The translations under genes were made by a program, and so were the position numbers. A stretch of 10,574 nucleotides of DNA from Lentibacillus juripiscarius JCM 12147. Lineage in GTDB: Bacteria > Bacillota > Bacilli > Bacillales_D > Amphibacillaceae. Numbering within the stretch: position 1 is the stretch's first letter; the number at the start of each line of letters is the position of its first letter. Location of the stretch: the NCBI GenBank assembly GCA_001311805.1, contig BBCA01000078.1:1-10574 (forward strand), in the 5' to 3' direction. Positions 1-7,762 of the stretch are shown piece by piece. The notes below the pieces were generated by a model. The model was not told the origin of the DNA, made no database searches, and was given only the letters and a program-made list of their open reading frames with translations.

Positions 1-498
1 GATGGCAAGAATCACCCGGATCGAGGTGGGTATCAACCGTTGGGCAAGAAGAATCAACCGGTTTACGGGAGGAATCAACCGCTAGGCGGCAAGAATCACC
101 CGGGTCAAGGTGGAAATCAACCGTTGGGCAAGAAGAATCACCCGGATTGGGGTGGGAATCAACCGCTGGGCAAGAAGAATCAACCGGTTTACGGGAGGAA
201 TCAACCGTTGGGTAGGCAGAATCACCCGAATTGAGGTGGGAATCAACCGCTGGACAAGAAGAATCAACCGGTTTACGGGAGGAATCAACTGGTCGGTGAC
301 AAGAATCACCCGGATTGAGGTGATATCAACCGTTGGGCAAGAAGAATCAACCGGTTGACGACAAGTATCAACCGATTTCAGGAAGTATCAATCGGTCGGC
401 AGCAAGTACCAACCGCACAGCGGCGGCTGGCAACTCGATCAAGGCAAACATCAACCGTCAATTGGGAATATCAATCCATCCTCAAAATAATCACCCTA
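1..498 (+). repeat. Tandem repeat array 1 (21 bp units)
   Basis: The core ATCAACCG or ATCACCCG recurs at positions 11, 32, 53, 74, 95, 116, 137, 158, 179, 200, 221, 242, 263, 284 and 305, exactly 21 bp apart. It then recurs at 325, 346, 367, 387, 408, 450, 470 and 490 with slips to 20 and one skipped, degenerate unit near 430. Between cores is a G-rich linker such as TTGGGCAAGAAG or GTTTACGGGAGG. Units fall into four types (A to D) in the order ABCD-AB-ABCD-ABCD-ABC, so there is an 84 bp higher-order period. The array is cut by the left edge of the window and decays toward 498. There are no unique spacers, so it is not CRISPR. Long open frames cross it only because 21 is a multiple of three; none has a ribosome binding site. 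Confidence 0.95.
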
Positions 499-686
499 TC
501 GGCGGAAGAAATCTCCCGCCAGAGCGGACACATTCTTGTCAGCTGTAATGGTAAACTCTGCGTCACGAAAGCAGCAATTTTTCTTTAAAATAATCCCGTC
601 CACTGCCAGCAACGGTCTGGCCGGCAGCACAAAAATTAACCGGGCATAAGAATCATGACAGATACAGCGCAAAGGGGGAGCAAAAG

Positions 687-1644
687 ATGACTGAACAAAC
701 GTTTGATCAATATTCAGGTGAGCGATGGGTGACGGCGGTGCAGGTGGCGACTGTCTGGACTTCAGCCGTATCCCCGCGTGAGGTTGACCGCCCCGGTATT
801 ACCAACCCGACCGATATTGACCAGTGGCTAGCTTGCCTGACGTACGAGACGAGGCTTGCCCTGTCAGAAGAAAACCGGGTGCAGTCGCAGTTATTGTACG
901 GTGAGCCTGTTGTCGTCACCGAGACGGATGTCGAGTGGGCACATGTGGTCATTCCGACACAAAGTTCTATCAAAGATGAGCGCGGCTATCCGGGTTGGGT
1001 GCCATTGGCGCAACTGAAGCGCGTCGGCTCGTCGTATTGGGAGCGCACTTTTTCCGCCGCTGTAACGGATAAAACTTTGTGGCTGGAAAATGAATCCGGG
1101 GAAAAAATGATGAAGCTCAGTTATATGACGATACTGCCTGTAATAAATGAAACAGAGGACCGTGTCCGTGTCGCCGCGCCACACGGGGACCGCTTTTTGC
1201 CGAAGGAGGGTGTCGAGCTGTTTCGTTCCAAGCATGGTCTGGAGAAGCAGCCGGGGACACAGCTAATCACAGACGGCGAGCGGCATCTCGGCCTATCCTA
1301 TTTTTGGGGCGGCATGAGTGCGTTCGGCTATGACTGCTCCGGTTTCACGTATGCGATGCATAAAGCGAACGGCTACCTCATCCCACGCGATGCCAGTGAC
1401 CAGGTGCAGGCGGGGGAAGTGGTCCCAGCTGGTGAGCTTCAGCCAGGTGATTTACTATTTTTGCCTATGAAGAGGGAAAAGGGAAGGTGCACCATGTCGG
1501 TTTTATTGTGGTGACGGCAAAATGCTGCACTCCCCGCAGGCCGGAAAAGGCATTGAAGTGATTCCACTTGCCGGGACGAAATATGAGAAAGAACTATGTG
1601 CCACCAGACGCTACTGGCAGGAGACGGAGGGGCGATCATCATGA
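687..1644 (+). CDS. ykfC: YkfC-like NlpC/P60 gamma-D-glutamyl-L-diamino acid endopeptidase (two frameshifts as read)
   Basis: A cytoplasmic enzyme expected to cut L-Ala-gamma-D-Glu from muropeptides taken up by the cell. No signal peptide is visible. The start is ATG 687, behind GGGGGAG at 674-680. Residues about 14-110 look like the YkfC N-terminal SH3b region ([15 protein letters not shown]), followed by a second SH3b-like stretch. The NlpC/P60 domain carries the catalytic Cys217 in FGYDCSGF. The frame is lost after residue 258 at a five-T run (1458-1462). Adding one T gives [14 protein letters not shown], which contains the expected catalytic His. A second T is needed at 1501-1504, giving [19 protein letters not shown]. 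The repaired protein ends in [12 protein letters not shown] at TGA 1642-1644, about 319 residues, near the family size. Its stop overlaps the ykfD start. ykfA and ykfB, which precede it in B. subtilis, are absent; array 1 lies there instead. Both shifts are probably sequencing errors. Confidence 0.88.
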
Positions 1645-2654
1645 ACGATGCGGTTTTACAAATCAACAACCTGTATAAGCAATTTTCCATGGGCAAAGGC
1701 AGTGTGCTAAAGGCGGTCAATGACGTTACGTTTCAAGTCCATAAAGGGGAAACATTCGGGCTTGTTGGGGAGTCGGGCTGCGGAAAAACAACCATCGGCC
1801 GGACGATCATGGGCCTGTATAATAAAACCTCAGGCGATGTCATCTATAACGGACAGGAAGTGCATGAACTGGATGATAAGGAAAAATTTCAGTTCCACCG
1901 GACGATGCAAATGATTTTCCAGGATCCATACGCATCTCTGAATCCGCGCTCGACCGTTAAGGAAATTATCGCTGAGCCGATGGAAGTCCACGGCATGTAT
2001 TCATCAAAAGAGGAGCAGCTTGACCGGGTCATCGAGCTTTTGGAGGAAGTTGGGCTAAACCGCGGCCACGCCGAGCGCTACCCGCATGAATTCAGCGGCG
2101 GACAGCGGCAGCGGATTGGCATTGCCCGTGCCCTGGCTTTGGACCCGGACTTCATTATCGCTGATGAACCGATTTCCGCTCTGGATGTATCCGTCCAGGC
2201 ACAAGTTGTCAATCTATTGAAAAAGCTGCAGGAAGAAAAAGGGCTAACTTTCCTGTTCATCGCCCACGACTTATCTATGGTCAGGCAAATCTCCGACCGA
2301 ATTGGCGTCATGTATTTAGGGAACATGGTCGAGCTGACCTCGAGCGATTCCCTTTATGTAAACCCGCTGCACCCGTACACCCAGGCACTATTGTCCGCCA
2401 TCCCGATTCCTGATCCGGACATCGAGGACGGCCGAGAGCGGATCATCCTGGACGGGGAACTCCCAAGCCCGGTCAATCCGCCGAGCGGCTGCGTATTCCG
2501 GACACGCTGCCCGTATGCCATGGATATCTGCGCGGAACAAAAGCCGGCATGGAAAGAAGTTGAACAAGATCATTATGTCGCCTGTCATTTACATGATCCA
2601 GCAGTTATCGAAAACAGCCAGTCCCCAGTCATCAACATGCGGACAAGGTCATAA
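1641..2654 (+). CDS. ykfD: YkfD/DppF/OppF-type dipeptide ABC transporter ATP-binding protein
   Basis: ATPase subunit that powers uptake of di- or oligopeptides, probably cell-wall peptides, at the inner face of the membrane. Start ATG 1641 is chosen because it overlaps the repaired ykfC stop (ATGA), has GGAGGGG just upstream, and matches the family N-terminus ([15 protein letters not shown]). The protein is 337 residues with no defects. Motifs in order are Walker [10 protein letters not shown] (43-51), Q-loop Gln94, signature FSGGQRQR (151-158), Walker B FIIADEP (171-177), D-loop SALD, and the AHD switch histidine (about 208-210). The C-terminal oligopeptide-transporter extension contains the cysteine-bearing [12 protein letters not shown]. 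The permease and binding-protein genes are not in the window, so it probably serves a Dpp/Opp-type transporter encoded elsewhere. DppF or OppF cannot be excluded by sequence alone; the ykfC neighbour favours YkfD. Confidence 0.9.
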   Translation: MNDAVLQINNLYKQFSMGKGSVLKAVNDVTFQVHKGETFGLVGESGCGKTTIGRTIMGLYNKTSGDVIYNGQEVHELDDKEKFQFHRTMQMIFQDPYASLNPRSTVKEIIAEPMEVHGMYSSKEEQLDRVIELLEEVGLNRGHAERYPHEFSGGQRQRIGIARALALDPDFIIADEPISALDVSVQAQVVNLLKKLQEEKGLTFLFIAHDLSMVRQISDRIGVMYLGNMVELTSSDSLYVNPLHPYTQALLSAIPIPDPDIEDGRERIILDGELPSPVNPPSGCVFRTRCPYAMDICAEQKPAWKEVEQDHYVACHLHDPAVIENSQSPVINMRTRS

Positions 2655-2728
2655 AAGATGTGCTGCCCAATTGGTGTGGATTTTTCGCGGGGTGGGTGGC
2701 GGACAGGTCAGATATTTTGCCAGACAAA

Positions 2729-2772
2729 AAACGCTCGGGCAACAAGCTCCGGGCGTTTAGCGTTGTTTTATT
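2729..2772 (+). terminator. Rho-independent terminator after ykfCD
   Basis: AAACGC (2729-2734) pairs with GCGTTT (2753-2758). The inner CGGG/CTCCG pairing makes a roughly 10 bp stem with wobbles and a short loop. A T-rich tail (GTTGTTTTATTT) follows, starting about six bases after the stem. It lies 75 bases after the ykfD stop and just before array 2, so it closes the ykfCD unit. Confidence 0.65.
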
Positions 2773-2782
2773 TAACAAACGA

Positions 2783-3050
2783 CAACTGGTTGATGCTTGT
2801 CCCCGTCCGGTCGATACTCGGCCCAAACTGGTTGATACTTGTCCCCGTCCGGTCGATACTCTGCCCAAACTGGTTGATTCTTGCCCCAGACCGGTCGATA
2901 CTCGGCCCAAACTGGTTGATTCTAGCCCTGGATCGGTCGATATTCGCCCTTAATTGGTTGATTCTTGCCCCAGACCGGTCGATACTCTGCCCAAACTGGT
3001 CGATTCTTGCCCTTAATCGGTTGATATCCACCCCAAACCGGTTGATACAC
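2783..3050 (-). repeat. Tandem repeat array 2 (21 bp units, inverted)
   Basis: The inverse of the array 1 core, GGTTGAT or GGTCGAT, recurs with exact 21 bp spacing. The G of GAT falls at 2792, 2813, 2834, 2855, 2876, 2897, 2918, 2939, 2960, 2981, 3002, 3023 and 3044. The first ten units alternate strictly between TTGAT and TCGAT, with linked linker differences (GGCCCAAACTGG against GCCCCAGACCGG), so the true period is a 42 bp dimer. There are thirteen units with no length slippage, the most regular of the four arrays. It sits between the ykfCD terminator and the spoIID promoter region. Open frames on both strands across it are by-products of the 21-base period. Confidence 0.95.
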
Positions 3051-3238
3051 CACCCTCAAAATGAAAAATCCACCATCCACCAGCAGGAACTACTCCCCGC
3101 TTTACCGAATCCTTTATTAATCTTTTCATATTTATGGTTCTATTAGTTTCGCAAACTGTATAAATTTAATAGCAGGAATGCTAGAAGATGAAGCTATCCG
3201 ATCAGACAATCATAATTCCTTAGCGAGGGAGGCAGTTC

Positions 3239-4369
3239 ATGAAGAAAAAACCAATCGTTCCGAAAGCCTTGAAGAAAAAGAAGTCGAAGAAAAGTCAGTC
3301 GAAAAGTGAAAAGCTGCAGCTGCTTCAGAAAAATAAACAGCCGCTATCGCTCGGCAAGTTAGCTTTACCATGGAAACGCCGGCCGTCGTGTTCCTGGTGA
3401 GCTTGTTGACCATCATTTTAATCGTTCCGTCCGCTGTGGTTGTCCCATTCATGTCTGATAACAGCAGTAAAGGGGAGGCGGTGGAAAAGGCTGCAGCTGA
3501 TACGAAGATTGCGATGGGGGAGTCGCCATTTTCGGTGGAGGTGGCGCGGGCGAGCACGGATAAGGTGGAAAATGTTCCGCTGGAGACGTATGTTTCCCGT
3601 GTCGTGGCATCCGAAGCCCCGGCGGAATTTGAAATGGAAGCATTAAAGGCGCAGGCCCTGGCCGCCCGAACATATATCGTTAACCAACTGCTTCATCAGG
3701 AGAATAAGGACGCGCCGGATGTGACCGACACGACTGGTGACCAAGTTTATCATAATGAAGAGGAACTGCGGGAAACAATGGGAAGTGACTATAATAAAGA
3801 AATGAACAAGATTAAAAGGCTGTCAAAGCAACGAAAGGCGAAATTTTGACATATGAGAACACGCCGATCACGCCAGCTTATTTTTCCACGAGCAATGGCT
3901 ACACCGAGGATTCTGAGGACTACTGGAAGAATAAGGTTCCATATTTGCGCAGTGTGAAAAGCCCTTGGGATAAAAACACACCTAAATTTATGGATCAGCA
4001 AATATTTGCCCTGCAGGAAGTGGAAAAGAAACTGGGAACCGACCTGCCAAGCATTGAACAGCTCTCGATGGAAATTGCCCGGACGGACAGCAACCGTGTC
4101 AGTAAGCTGACCATTGGCAGCGATACGTATTCGGGCAGGGAAGTGCGCGAGGCGCTCGAGCTCCGTTCTAGTGATTTTTCCATTGAGAAAAAGAATAACC
4201 ATCTTATTTTCACAACGAAAGGATTCGGGCACGGCATCGGCATGAGCCAATACGGTGCAAACGGCATGGCCAAAGAAGGCAAATCATATGAAAAATTGTC
4301 AAACATTACTATCAAGGTGTCAAAATCAGCACCGTCAATGACGCCGTACCAACCCTTGTATCCAAATAA
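3239..4369 (+). CDS. spoIID: Stage II sporulation protein D, SpoIID lytic transglycosylase (three frameshifts as read)
   Basis: Membrane-anchored murein hydrolase of the DMP (SpoIID-M-P) complex that thins septal peptidoglycan and drives engulfment from the mother-cell side. Start ATG 3239 follows GAGGGAGG. Residues 1-46 are a lysine-rich cytoplasmic head, then a membrane segment at about 47-70 (TPAVVFLVSLLTIILIVPSA). The SpoIID domain follows, with NVPLETYVSRVVASEAP containing the Glu (about 126) that corresponds to the catalytic glutamate, then ALKAQALAARTYIV. After it come TYENTPITPAYFSTSNGYT and the signature GFGHGIGMSQYGANGMA. Three one-base A losses break the frame: 3374-3376, 3814-3817 and 4291-4295. 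Restoring them gives a continuous protein of about 377 residues ending in TVNDAVPTLVSK at TAA 4367-4369. The shifts add up to a full codon, so start and stop are in the same frame. Probably an intact gene in the organism, expected to be under sigma-E control. Confidence 0.93.
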
Positions 4370-4378
4370 GAGCGGGAA

Positions 4379-4417
4379 GCGAGGTTCGCCGCCCCAGCGG
4401 GTCATGGGGTTCCTCGC
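4379..4417 (+). other. Nested hairpin just after spoIID
   Basis: GCGAGG (4379-4384) pairs with CCTCGC (4412-4417), and inside it CCCCA (4392-4396) pairs with TGGGG (4405-4409). It begins ten bases after the spoIID stop, where a terminator would sit, but no T tract follows. The rest of the gap up to about 4590 shows no gene that I can support. Confidence 0.4.
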
Positions 4418-4590
4418 CCACCTTGTCCCGGAACTGCGGCTGCACGGTTTTCGTCCCACGAAACGCGTCTGCAAGGATTCCGGGAATTTTCACCCTGGAA
4501 CGTGAACAGCTGCCGCGCCGATAACGCGTATTGCCTCATGCAAAATCAATACTTTCAAAGGGTACAGCCACGTCTGAAACCCTTACGTTT

Positions 4591-4623
4591 CCCTGTTTGA
4601 GCAGAAAAATGCATCAAACAGGG
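4591..4623. other. Perfect 10 bp inverted repeat upstream of spoIIQ
   Basis: CCCTGTTTGA (4591-4600) and TCAAACAGGG (4614-4623) are exact inverted repeats around a 13-base loop, in which GCA and TGC can add three pairs. No T tract follows on either strand. It lies 15 bases before the proposed spoIIQ promoter. It could be an operator, a boundary hairpin or a terminator that lacks its U tract. Confidence 0.6.
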
Positions 4624-4637
4624 ATTATGAATAAAAT

Positions 4638-4665
4638 GTATAGTTTTGATTTTGTGCTCAGAATG
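4638..4665 (+). promoter_or_regulatory. Candidate sigma-F promoter of spoIIQ
   Basis: GTATA (4638-4642) fits the sigma-F -35 and GCTCAGAATG (4656-4665) fits the GGNNANAATG -10 at all but one position. The gap is 13 bases, one or two short; a missing T in the intervening T runs would correct it. spoIIQ is a classic sigma-F target, which supports the call. Against it, transcription would begin almost at the ribosome binding site (4672-4679), leaving a very short leader. Confidence 0.45.
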
Positions 4666-4684
4666 GTTGTTGAGGTGATGAGAT

Positions 4685-5727
4685 ATGAAAGAAGAAAACA
4701 ACGGAACTCCAAAAAACAAATGGAGTCGCATTTTTCGGAAGAGTGGTTCTTTCCAGCAGTGTATCTGACGATTGCTGCGATGCTTCTGTCACTGGTCGTA
4801 TGGTACCAGAATATTGGCAATCAGGTGGATGAGGCCCAGGATGAGGAAATCTCAGAAGACTATTCACCAATCGAGCATGATCAGGAAGCAAAGCCCGTCG
4901 TTGATCAGCAGGAAGTCATTCAGATGCCTGTTGAAAACAAGGATCAAGCAGAAATCGTAACTAAATACTATGACTATGACGCAGATCAAGAAGAGCAGGA
5001 GAATGCCCTTGTCGTCTTCAACAATCGCTACTACCAGAGCAAAGGCATTGACATCGCATCTGCTGATGGAGAAACGTTTGATGTGCAAGCGTCATTAAGT
5101 GGTACAGTTACGGAAGTCAAGGAAGACCCACTGCTTGGTAACGTCGTGACACTGACACACGAAAATGATGTGACAACGCATTATGCCAGTCTCGGCGAAG
5201 TAGATGTATCTGCTGACGATGAGGTTGAGCAGGGCGATGTCCTTGGAACCGCCGGTGAGAACGTGTTTGGCAAAGACAACGGGACACATCTTCACTTTGA
5301 AATCAGAAAAGATGGGCAAGATGTTAATCCGGAAGAATTTTTCAACCAGCCGGTAAGTGCGCTTGACGAAGCATTGGCTGAAGAAGAAAAATCCGAAGAC
5401 AACAGCTCGGAATCTGACGAAAATGCCGAAGAAGGCGAATCGGATGCCAGCAAGGAAGAAAACAGTGAATCCGAAGACCAAGTTTCTGATAAAAAGGATG
5501 AATCGGGCGAATCCGAAGACCCTACATCAGATGATAAGAGCGAATCGGATGGATCCAAAGACTCGGAATCTGATGAAAAGAGCCAATCAGATAAATCCGA
5601 AGACCCAGCATCTGAAGAAAAGAGCGAATCCGACGAATCGGATGCGTCAGCCGGTGACAAATCGACTGAGGATGCGAACAACAACGATAGCAAAGAATCA
5701 TCAGATAGCGAAACAAACAACGAATAA
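4685..5727 (+). CDS. spoIIQ: Stage II sporulation protein SpoIIQ, degenerate LytM/M23 protein (one frameshift as read)
   Basis: Forespore membrane protein that pairs with mother-cell SpoIIIAH across the septum, forming the engulfment ratchet and channel. ATG 4685 is chosen because GAGGTGAT (4672-4679) lies five bases upstream and the product starts MKEENNGTPKNKW, as expected for SpoIIQ. That frame runs only to about residue 17. One T added to the T5 run 4731-4735 joins it to SEEWFFPAVYL and the rest. A membrane segment spans about 22-42. The LytM domain (about 110-215) has KGID (Asp123) and HLHFEIRKDG (His202, His204). The usual first histidine ligand is not present at the KGID site, as in Bacillus SpoIIQ, so peptidase activity is unlikely. 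After about residue 235 comes a tail of over 100 residues that is almost all Ser, Glu, Asp and Lys. Repaired length is 347 residues, longer than the B. subtilis protein (about 283) because of this tail. Confidence 0.93.
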
Positions 5728-5740
5728 CGCAAGCAACCAA

Positions 5741-5772
5741 CAGCCCTAGCCTCCCCCGCTAGGGCTGTTTTT
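5741..5772 (+). terminator. Strong intrinsic terminator after spoIIQ
   Basis: CAGCCCTAGC (5741-5750) pairs perfectly with GCTAGGGCTG (5758-5767) around a seven-base loop, followed at once by TTTTTA. It starts 14 bases after the spoIIQ stop codon and ends that transcript. Confidence 0.95.
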
Positions 5773-6076
5773 ATGCCAGGGCGCGGGACAGGCTTTTTGT
5801 CCCAGCCCCCTCTGCGGTGCTGTGTCTGGCTAAAGTCCAGTTTTCCAATCCGCCCCAGCCCGACCTGTCAAAAGCGGGCAGCTCGTCCGTCCGGATTCGC
5901 TCTTATCCATAGCTTATCAAAGCACGAGCGCTCCGTCCAATTCGCTTGTAATTAATGATGTGCAGCACTCTCGCCTTCCCTTCCATGACGCCTCTGGAAT
6001 TGACGACTCCTTCATGCACGCTGGCTATTTTTTCTGCGGCAGCCCAGAAAATAATTTAAAAATTTACTCCGATCTA
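5773..6076. other. Intergenic stretch with hairpins, no gene seen
   Basis: About 300 bases without a credible coding frame. GGGACA (5785-5790) pairs with TGTCCC (5798-5803), in a GGGACAGGC...TGTCCCAGCCCC arrangement that resembles a hairpin common between genes in Firmicutes. Further on, GCCCG...CGGGC (about 5856-5880) and CGCTC...GAGCG (about 5898-5932) can pair. The stretch around 5900-5950 (GCTTATCAAAGCACGAGCGC) resembles dispersed intergenic sequence in Bacillaceae, but I cannot name a family. Confidence 0.4.
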
Positions 6077-6105
6077 TTACATTTTTCTGAATAATGTGGT
6101 ACTAT
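6077..6105 (+). promoter_or_regulatory. Candidate promoter of the aimR-like gene
   Basis: TGGTACTAT (6097-6105) is an extended -10 (TGn plus TACTAT) in an AT-rich stretch. A poor -35, TTACAT (6077-6082), lies 17 bases upstream. About 100 bases of leader would separate it from the start codon at 6212. Confidence 0.4.
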
Positions 6106-6211
6106 TAGTGTACGCAGTCGATTTTGCACGAAGATGGTTGAATGTTGTCAGTCAGTTCATTCAACCAATCCGTTCACACCACTTTTTCATGGAGAAAGGG
6201 GGGCAATGTCC

Positions 6212-7245
6212 ATGCACTATCCAGGGGCGGGTGCCATGAATAACGTAATTCCGAGTATAGCAGCCAGTAACCAGATGACCCTTGAGCAAGTGATGTTGGC
6301 GCTGCGGCAAGACCATGACGAAAGGACTGCACAGCAGCTGACAAGGAAATATTGCCTTCAGACCACTTCGGATGAAATAAAGAAAAAAGGCATGGAATTT
6401 TTATACATGAACGGGTACTATCACGATTTGCAGCAGCTAATCGGGATCAACAACAATTCTGAGTATCTGTCGAACCGGAATTGGGCATCTGTCTATCAGT
6501 TGGCACTCGACCGGAAACAGGAGAAGTATTCGCCTGAAGAAATCCTTCGCCGTGCAAACGGACTGCAGACTGATGAGCCCGAGCTGAAGGCGTTGCTTGA
6601 GTTCATCAAAATCACCATTCATTACGGTAGAAATAGGTATGGCGAGTTTGGGAATTTTTGGAAAGGCAGCAAAAACTATTTGACAAAATAGAGGACAGAT
6701 TCCTTCTATCCTTTTTTCACGTCCGGTTAAACCAAAACCTTTTCGTGTATTACCTTGTCCGCAATGAAGTGATTATTGCCAGGAAATATGCATTTCAGGC
6801 TTTGAATCAAGTGACCAACCCGATGACAAAAATAAGCCTGCATGTCAATTTGGGATTATCGTATGTTTATGAAACGTACGAACAGGGTATGTACCATTTG
6901 CGTAAGGCACTTGAAATTGCCCAAGCGGAAAATATGAGCTCGCTGGTTGAATTAATTGAACAGCGGAATATTCCTTTTCTGTCGGCGCACTTTGGCAGGG
7001 TTGATGGCATCACAACAACAGACAAAAGCGAACAAGCCCACATTGCGATAGCCAAGGGGAACTACGCCAAAGCAGAGGCGATTTTAAGTGACATTGATAT
7101 GAACAGCCCGTTCAGACTGTACTACCTGGGGATGGCGAAGCAGAGTAAAGACATCCTTCTTCAGTCGTACAGCTACTTCATCGAAAAACGAAGCGATTAC
7201 TTCTTCAGCAGATTGCCACTCAACGCGCTTCAAAAACTGGGCTGA
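6212..7245 (+). CDS. AimR-family peptide pheromone receptor-like protein (one frameshift as read)
   Basis: Resembles the AimR receptors of arbitrium systems, TPR-like proteins that bind a short peptide. The tail, with QAHIAIAKGNYAKAEAILSD, YYLGMAKQSKDILLQSYSYF and RLPLNALQKLG, matches from memory the end of the SPbeta AimR (QAHCFINFNENSKAKEVLDK, RLPLLELQKMG). Start ATG 6212 is preferred because AAAGGGGGG ends eight bases upstream; ATG 6206 is too close and ATG 6134 lacks a site. The frame breaks at T5 6655-6659. One added T gives EFGNFLERQQKLFDKIEDRF and a single protein of about 344 residues. AimR proteins are usually near 380 and start with a DNA-binding helix-turn-helix. Here the first 21 residues (MHYPGAGAMNNVIPS...) do not look like one, and no other upstream frame supplies it. 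It may act by protein contact rather than DNA binding, or be N-terminally shortened. A small secreted-peptide gene follows 109 bases later. Confidence 0.78.
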
Positions 7246-7354
7246 TACCAACCACCATGAATCGGGATAAAGACAGAAACCCACACATAACGTTTTCCAT
7301 TACAACAAAATAAGGCGCGGCTTTCATGTTAAATTGGGATGAAAGGGGACATTT

Positions 7355-7492
7355 ATGATGAAAAAATTACTTATAACTTTAGGTGTTATGGCAACTTTAC
7401 TTTTCAGCATTTCAGGATTTAATGCAACGGATATGGCAGCCCTGCCTAGTATCGAACCAATGGTTGATCCGGGACTGGGTGATCTGGACTAA
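7355..7492 (+). CDS. Small secreted peptide precursor, putative signal for the AimR-like receptor
   Basis: A 45-residue frame starting MMKKLLITLGVMATLLFSIS, a textbook short signal sequence: two lysines, then about 15 hydrophobic residues. A mature region GFNATDMAALPSIEP and an acidic, glycine-rich end MVDPGLGDLD follow. GAAAGGGGAC lies about seven bases upstream of ATG 7355; ATG 7358 is an alternative. Size, export signal and position right after the receptor gene on the same strand match aimP and phr genes, whose products are exported, trimmed to a C-terminal peptide and re-imported. The C-terminus is unlike known phage arbitrium hexapeptides, which end in GA, so the mature peptide cannot be read off. 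DPGLGDLD or a part of it is only a guess. Given the one-base errors in this window, the true end could differ. Confidence 0.65.
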   Translation: MMKKLLITLGVMATLLFSISGFNATDMAALPSIEPMVDPGLGDLD

Positions 7493-7750
7493 CATCAGCC
7501 TGCTCCAGCCAATGTTCCAGCAAGAACCCCAACAGAAGATGAAGGATGCAGGATGGATTATTTTCGTGTACGAGCCCGCCGCCTTATTATTTTTTGCCCA
7601 TTGATGGAAAATTATTACAGTATTACAAGTGCCGGCAATGTCCGCTAAAACCGCAAAAATACTGCATGTCCGTGACTTCAAAAGACGGAATTTAATCATA
7701 ATCCCCGCCCAAACGTAATAAAATGGTACAAATCAAGATTCAGAAAAGTC
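7493..7750 (+). other. Intergenic region downstream of the peptide gene
   Basis: No coding frame with a ribosome binding site is visible. TCCGT (7669-7673) and ACGGA (7684-7688) can form a weak five-pair hairpin. In phage arbitrium loci this position holds the regulated RNA aimX; nothing here proves such an RNA. The promoter of the spoIIID leader should lie in its last part (about 7695-7745), but no convincing sigma-E site was found. Confidence 0.3.
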
Positions 7751-7762
7751 TGAGGTGAGAGC

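Noticed and set aside
1..358. Long open frames on both strands within array 1, with 7-residue repeats such as GRNQPLG
   Set aside because: A 21-base period keeps frames open by chance. There is no ribosome binding site, and the units slip to 20 bp further on.
1..498. CRISPR array
   Set aside because: Units are contiguous and 20-21 bp long with no unique spacers, and no cas genes are nearby.
2632..3146. Overlapping open frames across array 2 on both strands (heptad-like INQFG, RSRAR repeats)
   Set aside because: Same periodicity artefact. Several frames are equally open and none has a start signal.
3126..3165. Sigma-E promoter for spoIID (TCATATT at 3126-3132)
   Set aside because: The -35 fits well, but no -10 resembling CATACAAT lies 13-15 bases downstream. 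TATAAA at 3159-3164 is too far away.
5292..5732. Minus-strand frame of 146 codons opposite the spoIIQ tail
   Set aside because: Serine-rich mirror of the repetitive acidic tail with no ribosome site.
6134..7492. Prophage as the source of the aimR-like genes
   Set aside because: No integrase, repressor, structural or lysis genes in the window; neighbours on both sides are core sporulation genes.
7695..7732. Sigma-E promoter for the spoIIID leader (TCATAAT and GGTACAAA)
   Set aside because: The spacing of about 22 bases is too long and the -10 fit is only partial.
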